Shown here: positions 46,121-55,800 of the stretch, piece by piece
Numbering within the stretch: position 1 is the first letter of the stretch
How the letters are laid out: the number at the start of each line of letters is the position of its first letter
NCBI GenBank assembly: GCA_018263005.1
Contig: JADFDH010000007.1
Location: 1 to 58,996, forward strand
Origin: Methanobacterium sp.
GTDB taxonomy: Archaea; Methanobacteriota; Methanobacteria; Methanobacteriales; Methanobacteriaceae
Length of the DNA: 58,996 bases
Direction: 5' to 3'
Program-made: the position numbers and the translations under genes
Notes under the pieces: model-generated
Databases searched by the model: none
Told to the model about the DNA's origin: nothing
What the model saw: only the letters and a program-made list of their open reading frames with translations

Positions 46121-46321
46121 TGGTGTGTACTTTTCACACACCTACCCTACTATGTCAAGGAGATTTCAACACTCACCCCATAATTTTTTAAAGTTGAAAT
46201 CTTCAAGCTTCCAGAGATGATAATTTCATAGTAAATTTTTCCCACCTACACCTCCCATCTCTGGAAGCTAATTCCCCCTAATGTAATAAGAAATCCAATA
46301 AGAATAATAAACTATTTTTTT
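46121..46321 (+). ncRNA. Candidate structured small RNA B with C-rich loops
   Basis: Predicted to start with the same hairpin as RNA A (GGTGTGT 46122-46128, ACACACC 46136-46142). Two perfect stems follow: AGATTTCAAC with GTTGAAATCT (46161-46170, 46193-46202) and AGCTTCCAGAGATG with CATCTCTGGAAGCT (46206-46219, 46256-46269). Their loops contain ACTCACCCC and CCCACCTACACCTCC, which are complementary to Shine-Dalgarno sequences. A run of seven T at 46315-46321 may end it. A 22-codon ORF from ATG 46152 has no ribosome site. Confidence 0.6.
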
Positions 46322-46444
46322 ATAAAAATAAACTTAGGATTTTTAATTTCAAACCAACCATCATAATCTGATTTTATCATCTAGTAAAACAAAATATGTA
46401 AACAGGCCCTATATTATTCGGCCAGTATATACTAAGCAGATAAA

Positions 46445-46480
46445 ATACAACAGTTTCTAAAGTTTTTAACTGTTTTGTAT
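46445..46480. repeat. Inverted repeat in the rest of the convergent gap
   Basis: ATACAACAGTT pairs with AACTG-TT-TTGTAT apart from a two-base bulge. It lies in the remainder of the 45765-46689 gap, 210 bases before the stop of the minus-strand protease, and may be part of its 3' end or of another RNA. Nothing else is evident from 46322 to 46689. Confidence 0.35.
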
Positions 46481-46689
46481 AAAATAATAAGGATCTTTAC
46501 TAAGATCAATTAGGATTAAATACAAAATTCATATTTGTTTTAAGTTGATTTTTTTTATGAATAGAACTTCTAATAAATATTAGTCAGATATATTTTCAAA
46601 AATTATGATCAGGGATATTTCAAAAAAATAGAATCATTATATTATGATCAGGTTCTTAAAAAGAAATAAAAAAAAAATTTGATGAGGAA

Positions 46690-47826
46690 TTAGATAACCC
46701 CATTTTTCTTCAAGAGATCAATAACGTAATCTGAGGATAAGAAGAAATTGAAACTCCCAGTATCACCGAATCCTAGAACTAATACTCCTATCACCTGATT
46801 ATTAGAATTTAACACAGGTCCACCACTATTTCCATGATTAACAGCTGCGTCTGTTTGATAATAGGTTGTTCCCTTTGGTGAATTTCTCTCAGCACTAACT
46901 ATTCCTTTAGTAAGGGTGGCGTTTGCCATGCTCTCTAAGAACTGTTTCTGATTACCAGTGGAAGCTATAGATTTAGCGAAATCCATCTGCTCCTTAGGAT
47001 AACCGTATATAGATACACTATCCCCAGTTTTGGGTTTCTGGCTGCTAATAGATAAAGATGGCAAGTTTGCCGGGGGATTATCCACCTTCAAAAGTGCCAG
47101 GTCTTTTTCCTGATTATCAGAAGCAGAATAATCAACTATCTGTGCCAAATAGGTTTGATCAGTCATACTATCTGGAAAAGAAGGACCTGCGATATAAATA
47201 TCCAAATTGGAACTGGTTACTTTGACATTTCCATTGGTAATAGCGTAATCGGTCAGATCATCCAGGTCGCTCTGGGTTAATTTACTGAGAGCTGATGGGT
47301 TCTTCTCTTTTAAATAGATGTACAGGGCTCCCTGAGCAACGTACCATTTAATATCTTTATCATCCATCTTCCTTATGGTGTTTTTATAGCGCAGATCATA
47401 GGGATCTGAGACAACATGTGCTGCTGTAACGATATAACCTTTGTTGCTCACTATAAACCCGGAGCCGCTGCCTAAGGCATAGTAATCAACAGTAACCGGA
47501 TAAGTTGAACCGTTAGCTGTTACAGTTGCTGATCCGGACACTGAAGGAATAACCACTACCGTCGCCGCCTGGGGAGATACTAAAAAAGATGGTAGAACAA
47601 AATAAGCTACTGCTGCCCCTATCACAGCCACAGCCACTATAATCAACACTACTAATTTAAGGTTAACACCTTTCTTACTCTGGGATGCAGGCGTGGTGAT
47701 AACTCTATCTTCACCCGTGGAGGGTTTGCCCTGCCCTGCGCTTCCAGATTTTGGTAATTCTTTACCACATTCATTACAGAATTGGGCTCCCTCTGGATTG
47801 GGAGCTCCGCAATCTGGACAATTCAT
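46690..47826 (-). CDS. Membrane trypsin-like serine protease with N-terminal zinc ribbon
   Basis: A 378-residue protein. Residues 3-24 form a zinc ribbon (CPDC and CNEC). A Ser/Gly/Lys linker leads to one membrane segment (about 56-78). The remaining 300 residues are an HtrA/trypsin-type protease outside the cell: His in IVTAAHVVSD, Asp in EKDLALLKVD and Ser in NHGNSGGPVLN. An insert of about 60 residues separates His and Asp. No PDZ domain follows. It could cut surface or wall proteins and is controlled from the cytoplasmic ribbon, but that is inference. Confidence 0.88.
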   Translation of the reverse strand: MNCPDCGAPNPEGAQFCNECGKELPKSGSAGQGKPSTGEDRVITTPASQSKKGVNLKLVVLIIVAVAVIGAAVAYFVLPSFLVSPQAATVVVIPSVSGSATVTANGSTYPVTVDYYALGSGSGFIVSNKGYIVTAAHVVSDPYDLRYKNTIRKMDDKDIKWYVAQGALYIYLKEKNPSALSKLTQSDLDDLTDYAITNGNVKVTSSNLDIYIAGPSFPDSMTDQTYLAQIVDYSASDNQEKDLALLKVDNPPANLPSLSISSQKPKTGDSVSIYGYPKEQMDFAKSIASTGNQKQFLESMANATLTKGIVSAERNSPKGTTYYQTDAAVNHGNSGGPVLNSNNQVIGVLVLGFGDTGSFNFFLSSDYVIDLLKKNGVI

Positions 47827-47886
47827 AACATTCCCCCTATTATTTTGATAATTTCACTCTATTTAATATTAAATAAATACTTTATC

Positions 47887-48238
47887 CTACGGGGGTTGGA
47901 TTAATTCAATTTCCACACCATCGGGACCATTTAAGAAGGCAATTTTCGGACCTCCAGGTTCACCGAATGGTCCCCGTGTTAAAACCACTCCTTTACTTTT
48001 TAATTTAGCTATTTCAACATCCATATCAGTTACTTCAAATACCCAACATATAAAGACCTTTCTTACCCTCTTCACCCTCTACAAGTTCAATCAAAGCATC
48101 TGTCATCCATATAGAATGCAATGGAAAGTCCGGGACGGGGGTTGAATTTTCTAACCTCTTCCAATCCTAAAATTTCCTTATAAAACCTGGCGGATTCTTC
48201 CAGATTTTCTGTCGCTATAACTGAATTTTTCTCTTCAA
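47887..48238 (-). pseudogene. VOC-family (glyoxalase-like) pseudogene with frameshifts
   Basis: The full length of one VOC domain (about 117 codons) can be read only by changing frame. From TTG 48238 the pieces are MKRKIQ, then VIATENLEESARFYKEILGL to IAFYMD, then MTDALIELVEGEEGKKGLYM, then VFEVTDMDVEIAKLKSKG to the end VEIELIQPP. Two internal shifts are clear and a third near the start is likely. The C-terminal 62 codons remain an open frame (47887-48075). Recent decay or sequencing errors are both possible. Confidence 0.75.
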
Positions 48239-48310
48239 AAATAATACCTCCCAACCAATTTAATTACATTTTTTTTACTCTAATACTAATTTATATAAAT
48301 CATATTCAAT

Positions 48311-48508
48311 ATGTTTAATTATATGTTCCACTACAAAAAGCCGGAAAGAAGAAAAAACGAACCAATAATCTGTAAATGTCAGAAAAGGGCGATTGAACGA
48401 CCGGAATCAGAACTGATAAAAGTACAATGTCGTGAGCGTGGTAAGATATTTAGAACTAACCAGGAGAAGGAATTCTGCTATGATTGTAGTAAAAAAATTA
48501 GAGATTAA
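48311..48508 (+). CDS. Small cysteine-pair protein
   Basis: A 65-residue basic protein with CKC near residue 21, a single Cys near residue 40 and a CYDC knuckle near residue 56 (KEFCYDCSKKIRD), arranged like a small zinc ribbon. I recognise no family. It lies apart, between the VOC pseudogene and a candidate structured RNA. A TATA-like stretch lies near 48290, giving a very short leader. Confidence 0.55.
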   Translation: MFNYMFHYKKPERRKNEPIICKCQKRAIERPESELIKVQCRERGKIFRTNQEKEFCYDCSKKIRD

Positions 48509-48548
48509 TCTTATTGGATATTTTATTTAAAAAAAATAAATGCGTGGT

Positions 48549-48630
48549 GGGAGGTAAGGGATTATTATATCCAAAATAGAGGTAGTTATGGATTCGGGGC
48601 AGCTCATAAAAATAACACCCTTTACCTCCC
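48549..48630 (+). ncRNA. Candidate hairpin RNA
   Basis: GGGAGGTAAGGG (48549-48560) pairs with CCCTTTACCTCCC (48618-48630) except for one bulged base, enclosing a 57-base loop. A TATA-like TTTTATTTAAAA at 48521 is at the right distance to start transcription at the stem. No known family (SRP, RNase P, C/D or H/ACA) fits. It could also be a 3' hairpin of the preceding small gene. Confidence 0.4.
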
Positions 48631-48710
48631 GTTAATATAATTTAGTATAAAAAATAGTATATATGATTATACCAGAATCATGCACAAATTAGGCCAAAAT
48701 TGAAGATCAG

Positions 48711-48820
48711 TATATAAATACCACACCTTCCAGACGGTTAAAGCGAGTCAGACATAAACAGATATTTTTTTAAAATTAGAATCTATCTGATGTATCCTGA
48801 TTGTCTGAAATAGTCTCTTA
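48711..48820 (+). ncRNA. Candidate small transcript with strong TATA box and nested stems
   Basis: TATATAAATA at 48711-48720 is one of the best TATA boxes in the window. About 30 bases on, TCAGACA (48748-48754) pairs with TGTCTGA (48802-48808), and inside it CAGATA (48759-48764) pairs with TATCTG (48784-48789). The following gene at 48891 has its own TATA-like box near 48840, so this one may drive a separate RNA. Strand is inferred from the TATA box. Confidence 0.35.
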
Positions 48821-48890
48821 TTATTTATTTTACAATTTTATTTTATATTAAAAAAAAAGTTTATTAATTAGTAATCTTCTTTTAACAACT

Positions 48891-49142
48891 ATGATAGATT
48901 CATGTATATTATGTGGAGAGGATGGAACAGATCTATATGGTTACATCATCTGTGATACTTGTAAGAAGAAATTAAAACTAATCAAAGACGAAACCATCAA
49001 AAAACATAGGGCAATGTATGATTTGAAAAAAGACCATTCATATCATGATGAAATTGAAAATCGATTGGATTTACTGGAAAAAGATCACATACAAAAGAAG
49101 ATCAAACTCCTACACATACAGGACAGATTGAAACACATCTAA
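48891..49142 (+). CDS. Small zinc-finger and helical protein
   Basis: An 83-residue protein with CILCGEDG and CDTCKKK (a CxxC...CxxC zinc site at residues 5-24), then a long charged helix rich in Lys, Asp and His (HSYHDEIENRLDLLEKDH). The family is unknown to me. The shape suggests a small nucleic-acid or protein binder. A TATA-like TTTTATATTAAAA near 48840 lies about 50 bases upstream. Confidence 0.6.
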   Translation: MIDSCILCGEDGTDLYGYIICDTCKKKLKLIKDETIKKHRAMYDLKKDHSYHDEIENRLDLLEKDHIQKKIKLLHIQDRLKHI

Positions 49143-49254
49143 AATTCTTCATTGGATATTTTTTTGATTATATAAATATATGAAATTAAATAATTTCAAA
49201 ATCATTTACTAATTTTAAGCCTCTAAATGTGAAGTTTGAACAATTAAAATGAAT

Positions 49255-49300
49255 TTTACAATTCAAATAAAGTTTACAATTCAAATAATCATGATTATTT
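49255..49300. repeat. 16-bp direct repeat joined to an 18-bp palindrome
   Basis: TTTACAATTCAAATAA occurs at 49255-49270 and 49273-49288, 18 bases apart. The second copy runs into the perfect palindrome AAATAATCATGATTATTT (49283-49300). It lies in the 700-bp gap before the large adhesin gene and may be a regulator site. Confidence 0.6.
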
Positions 49301-49537
49301 GCTATTCATTGTTTACATCATTTTCGTTATAATAATCAATATAAAAAATTTAATTTAATGTATTAATTTCTCTACAATATAGCATATTTTTCCACAATTT
49401 TTTGCTAACTTCAAATAATAATTTACAGTATCTTAGAAAAACTATGGAATTACCTTCAAATTAATCAATACATGTAGCCCAGATGATCTATATATGCTGA
49501 TCTCTCTAATTTTGAATAACAGATATCATTCAGCATT

Positions 49538-49567
49538 TACTTCGCTAAACTATCCTATAACGAAGTA
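49538..49567. repeat. Inverted repeat in adhesin upstream region
   Basis: TACTTCG (49538-49544) and CGAAGTA (49561-49567) form a 7-bp stem with a 16-base loop. It stands out as GC-containing in a very AT-rich gap. It may be an operator or a transcript hairpin. Confidence 0.4.
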
Positions 49568-49627
49568 GAATTATTGACACATCATTTTAAGAAAAAGTAT
49601 TACACATATATGATATAAACTGCTAAC

Positions 49628-49668
49628 AATATTAGTGATCATTTTTAAAAATGATTAATATTTAATTT
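49628..49668 (+). terminator. Hairpin followed by T run upstream of adhesin gene
   Basis: ATCATTTTT and AAAAATGAT (49638-49655) form a perfect 18-base palindrome, extended by AATATTA and TAATATT (49628-49634, 49656-49662) with a GTG bulge, and followed by a T run. This resembles a terminator, implying a transcript reaches here from upstream. Confidence 0.4.
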
Positions 49669-49743
49669 TTTTAGATCTAAAGAAGAAATAGATATTTTCA
49701 ACGATTTTATAATGTTATTACATAAAATATTCCAATGTGACTA

Positions 49744-49794
49744 TTTTCACATGATTTATATTGTTTTTAGAATTTTCACGTGAAATTTATATAC
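49744..49794 (+). promoter_or_regulatory. Tandem TTTTCACRTGA / TATA modules ahead of adhesin gene
   Basis: TTTTCACATGA followed by TTTATATTG (49744-49763) is repeated as TTTTCACGTGAAA followed by TTTATATAC (49773-49794). The second contains the palindrome TTTCACGTGAAA (49774-49785). Each site touches a TATA box, so a protein bound there would control access of TBP. The second TATA box gives a start near 49815, about 28 bases before the ATG. Confidence 0.55.
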
Positions 49795-49842
49795 AGTTAT
49801 GTTAATAATTACTCTATAAGCATATTGAAGTGAATAAGTGCA

Positions 49843-52800
49843 ATGATTAATATGCATAACATAAAAAAACCTTTATTCTTATTACTAATCCTATTAGGAG
49901 CAGTTGTACTATCCGGTGCTGTTTCTGCAGCGGATAACGACAATATTACAGCTAATGAATTGCAGATAAATTCTTCATTCTCTAATACACAGTTACCGGA
50001 TGCTGTGATATCTGGTGAAGTTGATAGATGTTCCAATGGAGAACCATTTCCTGGGGTGACTGTCTCGGTAGATGCAGATGGTGCGCAAATAGCAAGCACC
50101 ACAACACAGGAAGACGGTACTTACCTATTAACTTTCCCCTCAACTAACCAGTTATTACAAGTCACTGCCAGTTGCACCGGTCATAACCCGGTAACCAAAG
50201 AATTAATTTTACGAGAAAACACAAAAACTGCAGTTATAAACTTCCAACTAGGAATGGATGAAGTCTACATATCCACCACTGGTAATGACACCACAGGTGA
50301 TGGTACCATAGGAAACCCCTACGCAAGCTTATCCAAGGGCATCCTGGAAACCAACCCCAACGGCACATTACACGTTGCCACTGGAACATACACCGGAGCC
50401 TTGAATGTAGGAATAACCATAGATAAAAACATTTCCATAATCGGAGATGACCAGGCCACCACCATAATCGACGCAGAAGGTAATGATAGAATATTTACTA
50501 TTGAAACTGGTTATACGGTGAACATCCAAAATTTAACACTCCAAAATGGAAATTCAGATGTAGGTGGAGCAATTTACAATTCAGGAACCTTAAATATCAC
50601 CAACACAATACTAACTGGAAACAAAACAACCATGATGGGAGGAGCAATTTACAACTACCATTGGCCAGCTGAAGACACTATCACAGCAAACATAACCGGC
50701 TGCACATTCAATAGTAACACATCCAATGGTAGCGACTCAGGCAGCGGAGGAGCTATAGAAAACTTCAATAGTATAGTAATTATATCCGGCTGCACATTCA
50801 CCGGTAACACCGCAATGATGGGAGGAGCTATCGACCAAGACAGTACAGCCATCACTATATCTGGCTGCACATTCACCGGTAACAGCGCCGTATTCGGAGG
50901 AGCTATCAGCAGCACCAGCCAAGTTAATGATAGCACAGCAACTATATCTAACTGCATATTCAATAGTAACAACACTAGTGCTTTTGGTGGAGCTATTTAC
51001 AGTATTGGTGATGTAGTAACCATATCTGGCAGCACATTCACCGGTAACACCACAACACAGGAAGGAGGGGCCATCTATAACCGGCCCTTTATTTCTGGTA
51101 AAGGTGGAATATTAACCATATCTGGCAGCACATTTACCGGTAACACAGGCTATAATGGAGGAGCCATAAGAAACTTCGATGGTACAGCAACCATATCTAA
51201 TAGTATATTCACCAATAACACCGCTGGACAAAACGGTGGAGCTATCGACAACTACACCACAGCAACCATATCTGATAGTACATTCATCGGTAACACCGCA
51301 GAATACGGAGGAGCTATTAATAATAATGGTGATCTTACTGTAGACACAGGCTGCTCATTCACCAGTAACACCGCAGAATATGGTGGAGCTATCTGTAACA
51401 AGAGTTACTACACAGTAATTATTTCCGATAGTATTTTTACTAGTAATACTGCAGAATACGGGGGAGCCATCTACAACGAACAATGCACAGCAACCATATC
51501 TAATAGCATATTCAAAACTAACTCCGCAACCTATGGGGGAGCCATTGATAATTATCATGGAACAGCAACTCTAACAGGATGTACATTCACCGGTAACTCT
51601 GCTACTTATGGAGGAGCAATTGAAAACATGGGTGGAACAGCAAATATAACTGGAACCCTATTCGAAACCAACATAGCAACTAGCGGAGGAGCAATAGAAA
51701 ACTATAACGGTACAGCAAATATAACCAGCAGTAATTTCAACGTTAACAGCGCAGCATCTGGAGGAGCCATCTACAATGGCGGACCTCAAGGCAGTATTCT
51801 CTCTGTTAGCATAGGCTGCACATTCACCAGAAACACGGCAAACAATGGAGGAGCCATCACTAATGATATTGATACTAGGGGTATTACTATGAGCACAGCA
51901 ACTATATCCAACAGCTCATTCACCGAAAACAGTGCATCCGGTGGATCTTGGATCAGCAGTGGAGGAGCTATCATCAACGCAGGCATAATAACTATATCTA
52001 ACAGCTCATTGACTGGTAACAGCGCAACTAATGGGGGAGCTATCGAAAATGGTGGTACTGCAACCATAACAGACAGCATATTCACCGAAAACAGCGCAAC
52101 TAATGGGGGAGCCATCTATAACAACGATGGATCAGCAACAATATCATACAGCTCATTCACTGGTAACAGCGCAACTAATGGGGGAGCCATCTATAACAAC
52201 GATGGATCAGCAACAATATCATACAGCTCATTCACTGGTAACAGCGCAACTAATGGGGGAGCCATCTATAACAACGATGGATCAGCAACAATATCATACA
52301 GCTCATTCACTGGTAACAGCGCAACTAATGGGGGAGCCATCTATAACAACGATGGATCAGCAACAATATCATACAGCTCATTCACTGGTAACAGCGCAAC
52401 TAATGGGGGGGCCGTCTACAACTATAGTTATGAAAGATGCACAGCAGATATATCATGTAGCACATTCACTTTTAACACTGCCTCTATCAATGGAGGAGCC
52501 ATCTATAATTATGGTGAACTTTGGCATCCTATAATAACAATTCACTTTAATCGTATAGTGAATAACATTGCTAATGGTGTAGATAATGCTATCTATACCA
52601 ATGATGCAGTTGATGCTATTAATAACTGGTGGGGCAGTAATGATAACCCCTCCGGCTTGTTCACGGGAACTGGAACTTTTAATTACTCTCCTTGGATAAT
52701 ATTAAATGCTACTGCTACCCCATCAAGTATTACCACTGGTGGTACTTCAGTTATCGCCGCTGATTTGACTTTTAATAGCGATGGTCATGATACTACTTTA

Positions 52801-55800
52801 TTATATCCTGGTCAATATGTCCCTGATGGAATTTCTGCATTATTTGTGAGTGATTCACTTGGTAGTTTCGGTGGTCTATCTTCTGTTACTGTTAATACCG
52901 TAAATGGAAAGGCAACAACAATATTCAGTCCATTTACCACTACTGGAGTTTCTACTATTAATGTTTCAGTTGATAACGCACTAAACATACCCACCACAGT
53001 CACAATAACATCTGGTCCTATTGTAAACACCAGAACCACCAAAACTTATGACACCATAAAAGCAGCTATAGAATCAATTGATACTATAAATGGAGATACA
53101 ATTAATGTTGGCAGTGGAACCTACTCTGGATCCTTGAATGTGGGAATAACCATAGATAAAAATATTTCCATAATCGGGGCTGACGAAGCCACAACCATAA
53201 TCGATGCAGTAGGACAGAACAACAATATATTCACTATTGAAACAGGTTATGCTGTGAATATCACAAATTTAACCTTTCAAAACGTATTCAACATGGGTCT
53301 CGGTGGAGCAATATTCAACAACGGTATATTGAACTTGTCGGATTGTAACTTCTTCAATAACATATCAGAAAATTCAGAAAATTCAATGATAGGAGCATAT
53401 GGAGGGGCTATATTCAATAGTAATGATGCCACAGCAACAATATCTGATAGTACATTCCTCGGTAATAAAGCACTGAATCCCGATTGGGATCCCGAAGATA
53501 CCTGGTCCATCCCGGGTAAGGGAGGAGCAATTTATAACGAAGGTGTTCTTATTGTAAATAACTCATTATTTGAGTATAACAATTCACAGTGTGGAGGAGC
53601 CATCTGCACAGGCAATAGATCAGCAACAATAACCGGCAGTACATTCACTGGTAACAGCGCAACCTATGGGGGAGCCATCGATATTATTGGTTTTGACGAG
53701 GGATGCACAGCAGATATATCTAGTAGCATATTCACTTTTAACACTGCCTCTATCAAAGGAGGAGCCATCTACTATAACTATGGTGGATTGGGGGGGCATC
53801 CTATAATAACAATTCACTTCAACCGCATAGTGAATAACACTATTAGTGGTTTAGATAATGCTATTGATACTAATTCAGAAGTTGATGCTATTAATAACTG
53901 GTGGGGTTCAAATGATAACCCATCTGGCTTGTTCATGGGAACTGGAACTGTTACTTACTCCCCTTGGATAATATTAAATGCAACTGCTACCCCATCAAGC
54001 ATTACCACTGGTGGTACTTCAGTTATCACTGCTGATTTGACTTTTAACAGCGATGATCAGGATACTACTTTATTATATCCTGGTCAATATGTCCCTGATG
54101 GAATTTCTGCATTATTTGTGAGTGATTCACTTGGTAGTTTCGGTGGTCTATCTTCTGTTACTGTTAATACCGTAAATGGAAATGCAACAACAATATTCAG
54201 TCCATTTACCTCTACTGGAGTTTCTACTATTAATGTTTCGGTTGATGACGCATTAAACATACCCACTACAGTCACCATTATAATTGGTCCGGTAGTAAAC
54301 ACCAGAACCACCAAAGATTATGTCACCATACAAGCAGCTATAGACTCAATTGATACTATAAATGGTGATACCTTAAATGTTGCAACGGGTACTTATGACG
54401 AAAATTTGTTAGTAAATAAGCTTTTAAATTTACAAGCATTAGGTACTGTAACAGTTCAGGCTGTTAATACTGGTCAGCCGGTTATCCTCATAACTACTGG
54501 AGGCAGTGGTTCCACCATCAATGGTTTCACCTTTACTAATGGCTGGGCTGGTATCTGCCTGGACGGTTCTACAGGAAACACCATAACCAATAACACCCTA
54601 ACAGGCAACCAGGAAGGAATAAATATAGCTAACAGCTCCAACACCAACACCATCAGCAGTAATAACATACATGATAACACTGGATTTGGGGTAAACCTAA
54701 ACTCCTCGGCAGGTAACACAGTCAGTTCTAACACTGTATCTGCCAATGGAGTTATGGGTGTTTTCATACAAAACTCCAATAACAACAGAATTAGTGGAAA
54801 TACTATACAGACCAACGGTTGGACAGGTATATGTTTAGACAATGCCTCTCATAATATCATAGATGTTAATGAAGTTAGTGGCAATGGTGAAGGATTATTA
54901 TTGACTAACGCATCGTCTATAAACAACATCCAGGGAAATAACATACACCACAACTATGGCGGGGGTATAAACTTACTGGGAATCTCCAATAACAATCAAA
55001 TAATCTCAAACACAGCCATATCCAACAATGGGGTGATGGGAGTCTTTATACAGAACTCAAATGGTAATAATGTCAGCGGGAATACCATACACGATAACAT
55101 ATGGGCTGGTATCTGTTTGGACAACGCAATGGGGAACATGATAAACGGATCCAATAACATATCCGGAAACCAGGAAGGAATAAACATAACCAATAACTCC
55201 ACTGGAAACACCATCAATGGGAACAACATACATGATAATACCAACATCGGCATAAGCGTTATTAACAGTTCAACCCGCAACAACATTATTTCTAACACCA
55301 TTTCCCATAATGGAGTTATAGGAATCTACCTACGTGAGTCCAGCACCAACACCATCTCAGGGAACACCATCCAAATAAATAGTTGGACAGGGATCTGTTT
55401 TGATCAATCAACAGGAAACACCATAAACAGCAACAATAACATATCCGGTAACTTGGAAGGATTATATATAGTAAACAACTCCAACGGGAATAGTATTACA
55501 GCTAATAACATACATGAAAATGCTGATACTGGAATATACATCGACGGTAGCACAGGAAACAACATATACGGAGCTAACACCATATCCAACAATGGCGTGA
55601 TAGGAATACTGCTGAGAGGAGCCAATACCAACACCATCAGCGGCAACACCATAGCAGGTAATACTTTCTCAGGTATAGCCTTAGACAACGCCGATAGTAA
55701 CAATATAAACGGAGCCAACACCATCAGCGGTAGTCAGATGGGAATATATATTGTCAACGCTTCCAATAGCAATAAAATCAACAATAATACATTACAGAAT

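Noticed and set aside
46152..46220. 22-codon ORF inside candidate RNA B
   Set aside because: No ribosome site precedes its ATG, and its codons are the arms of perfect stems, which better fits an RNA structure.
48781..48812. Possible C/D box small RNA (TGATGT and CTGA elements)
   Set aside because: The boxes are imperfect and too closely spaced for a guide segment; nested inverted repeats explain the sequence better.
52090..52389. CRISPR array
   Set aside because: The repeats are contiguous, coding and in frame, with no unique spacers; no cas genes are present.
52103..52534. 143-codon open frame overlapping the adhesin repeats
   Set aside because: It is an alternative frame kept open by the perfect 75-bp repeats inside the adhesin gene; it has no ribosome site and repeats the same peptide.
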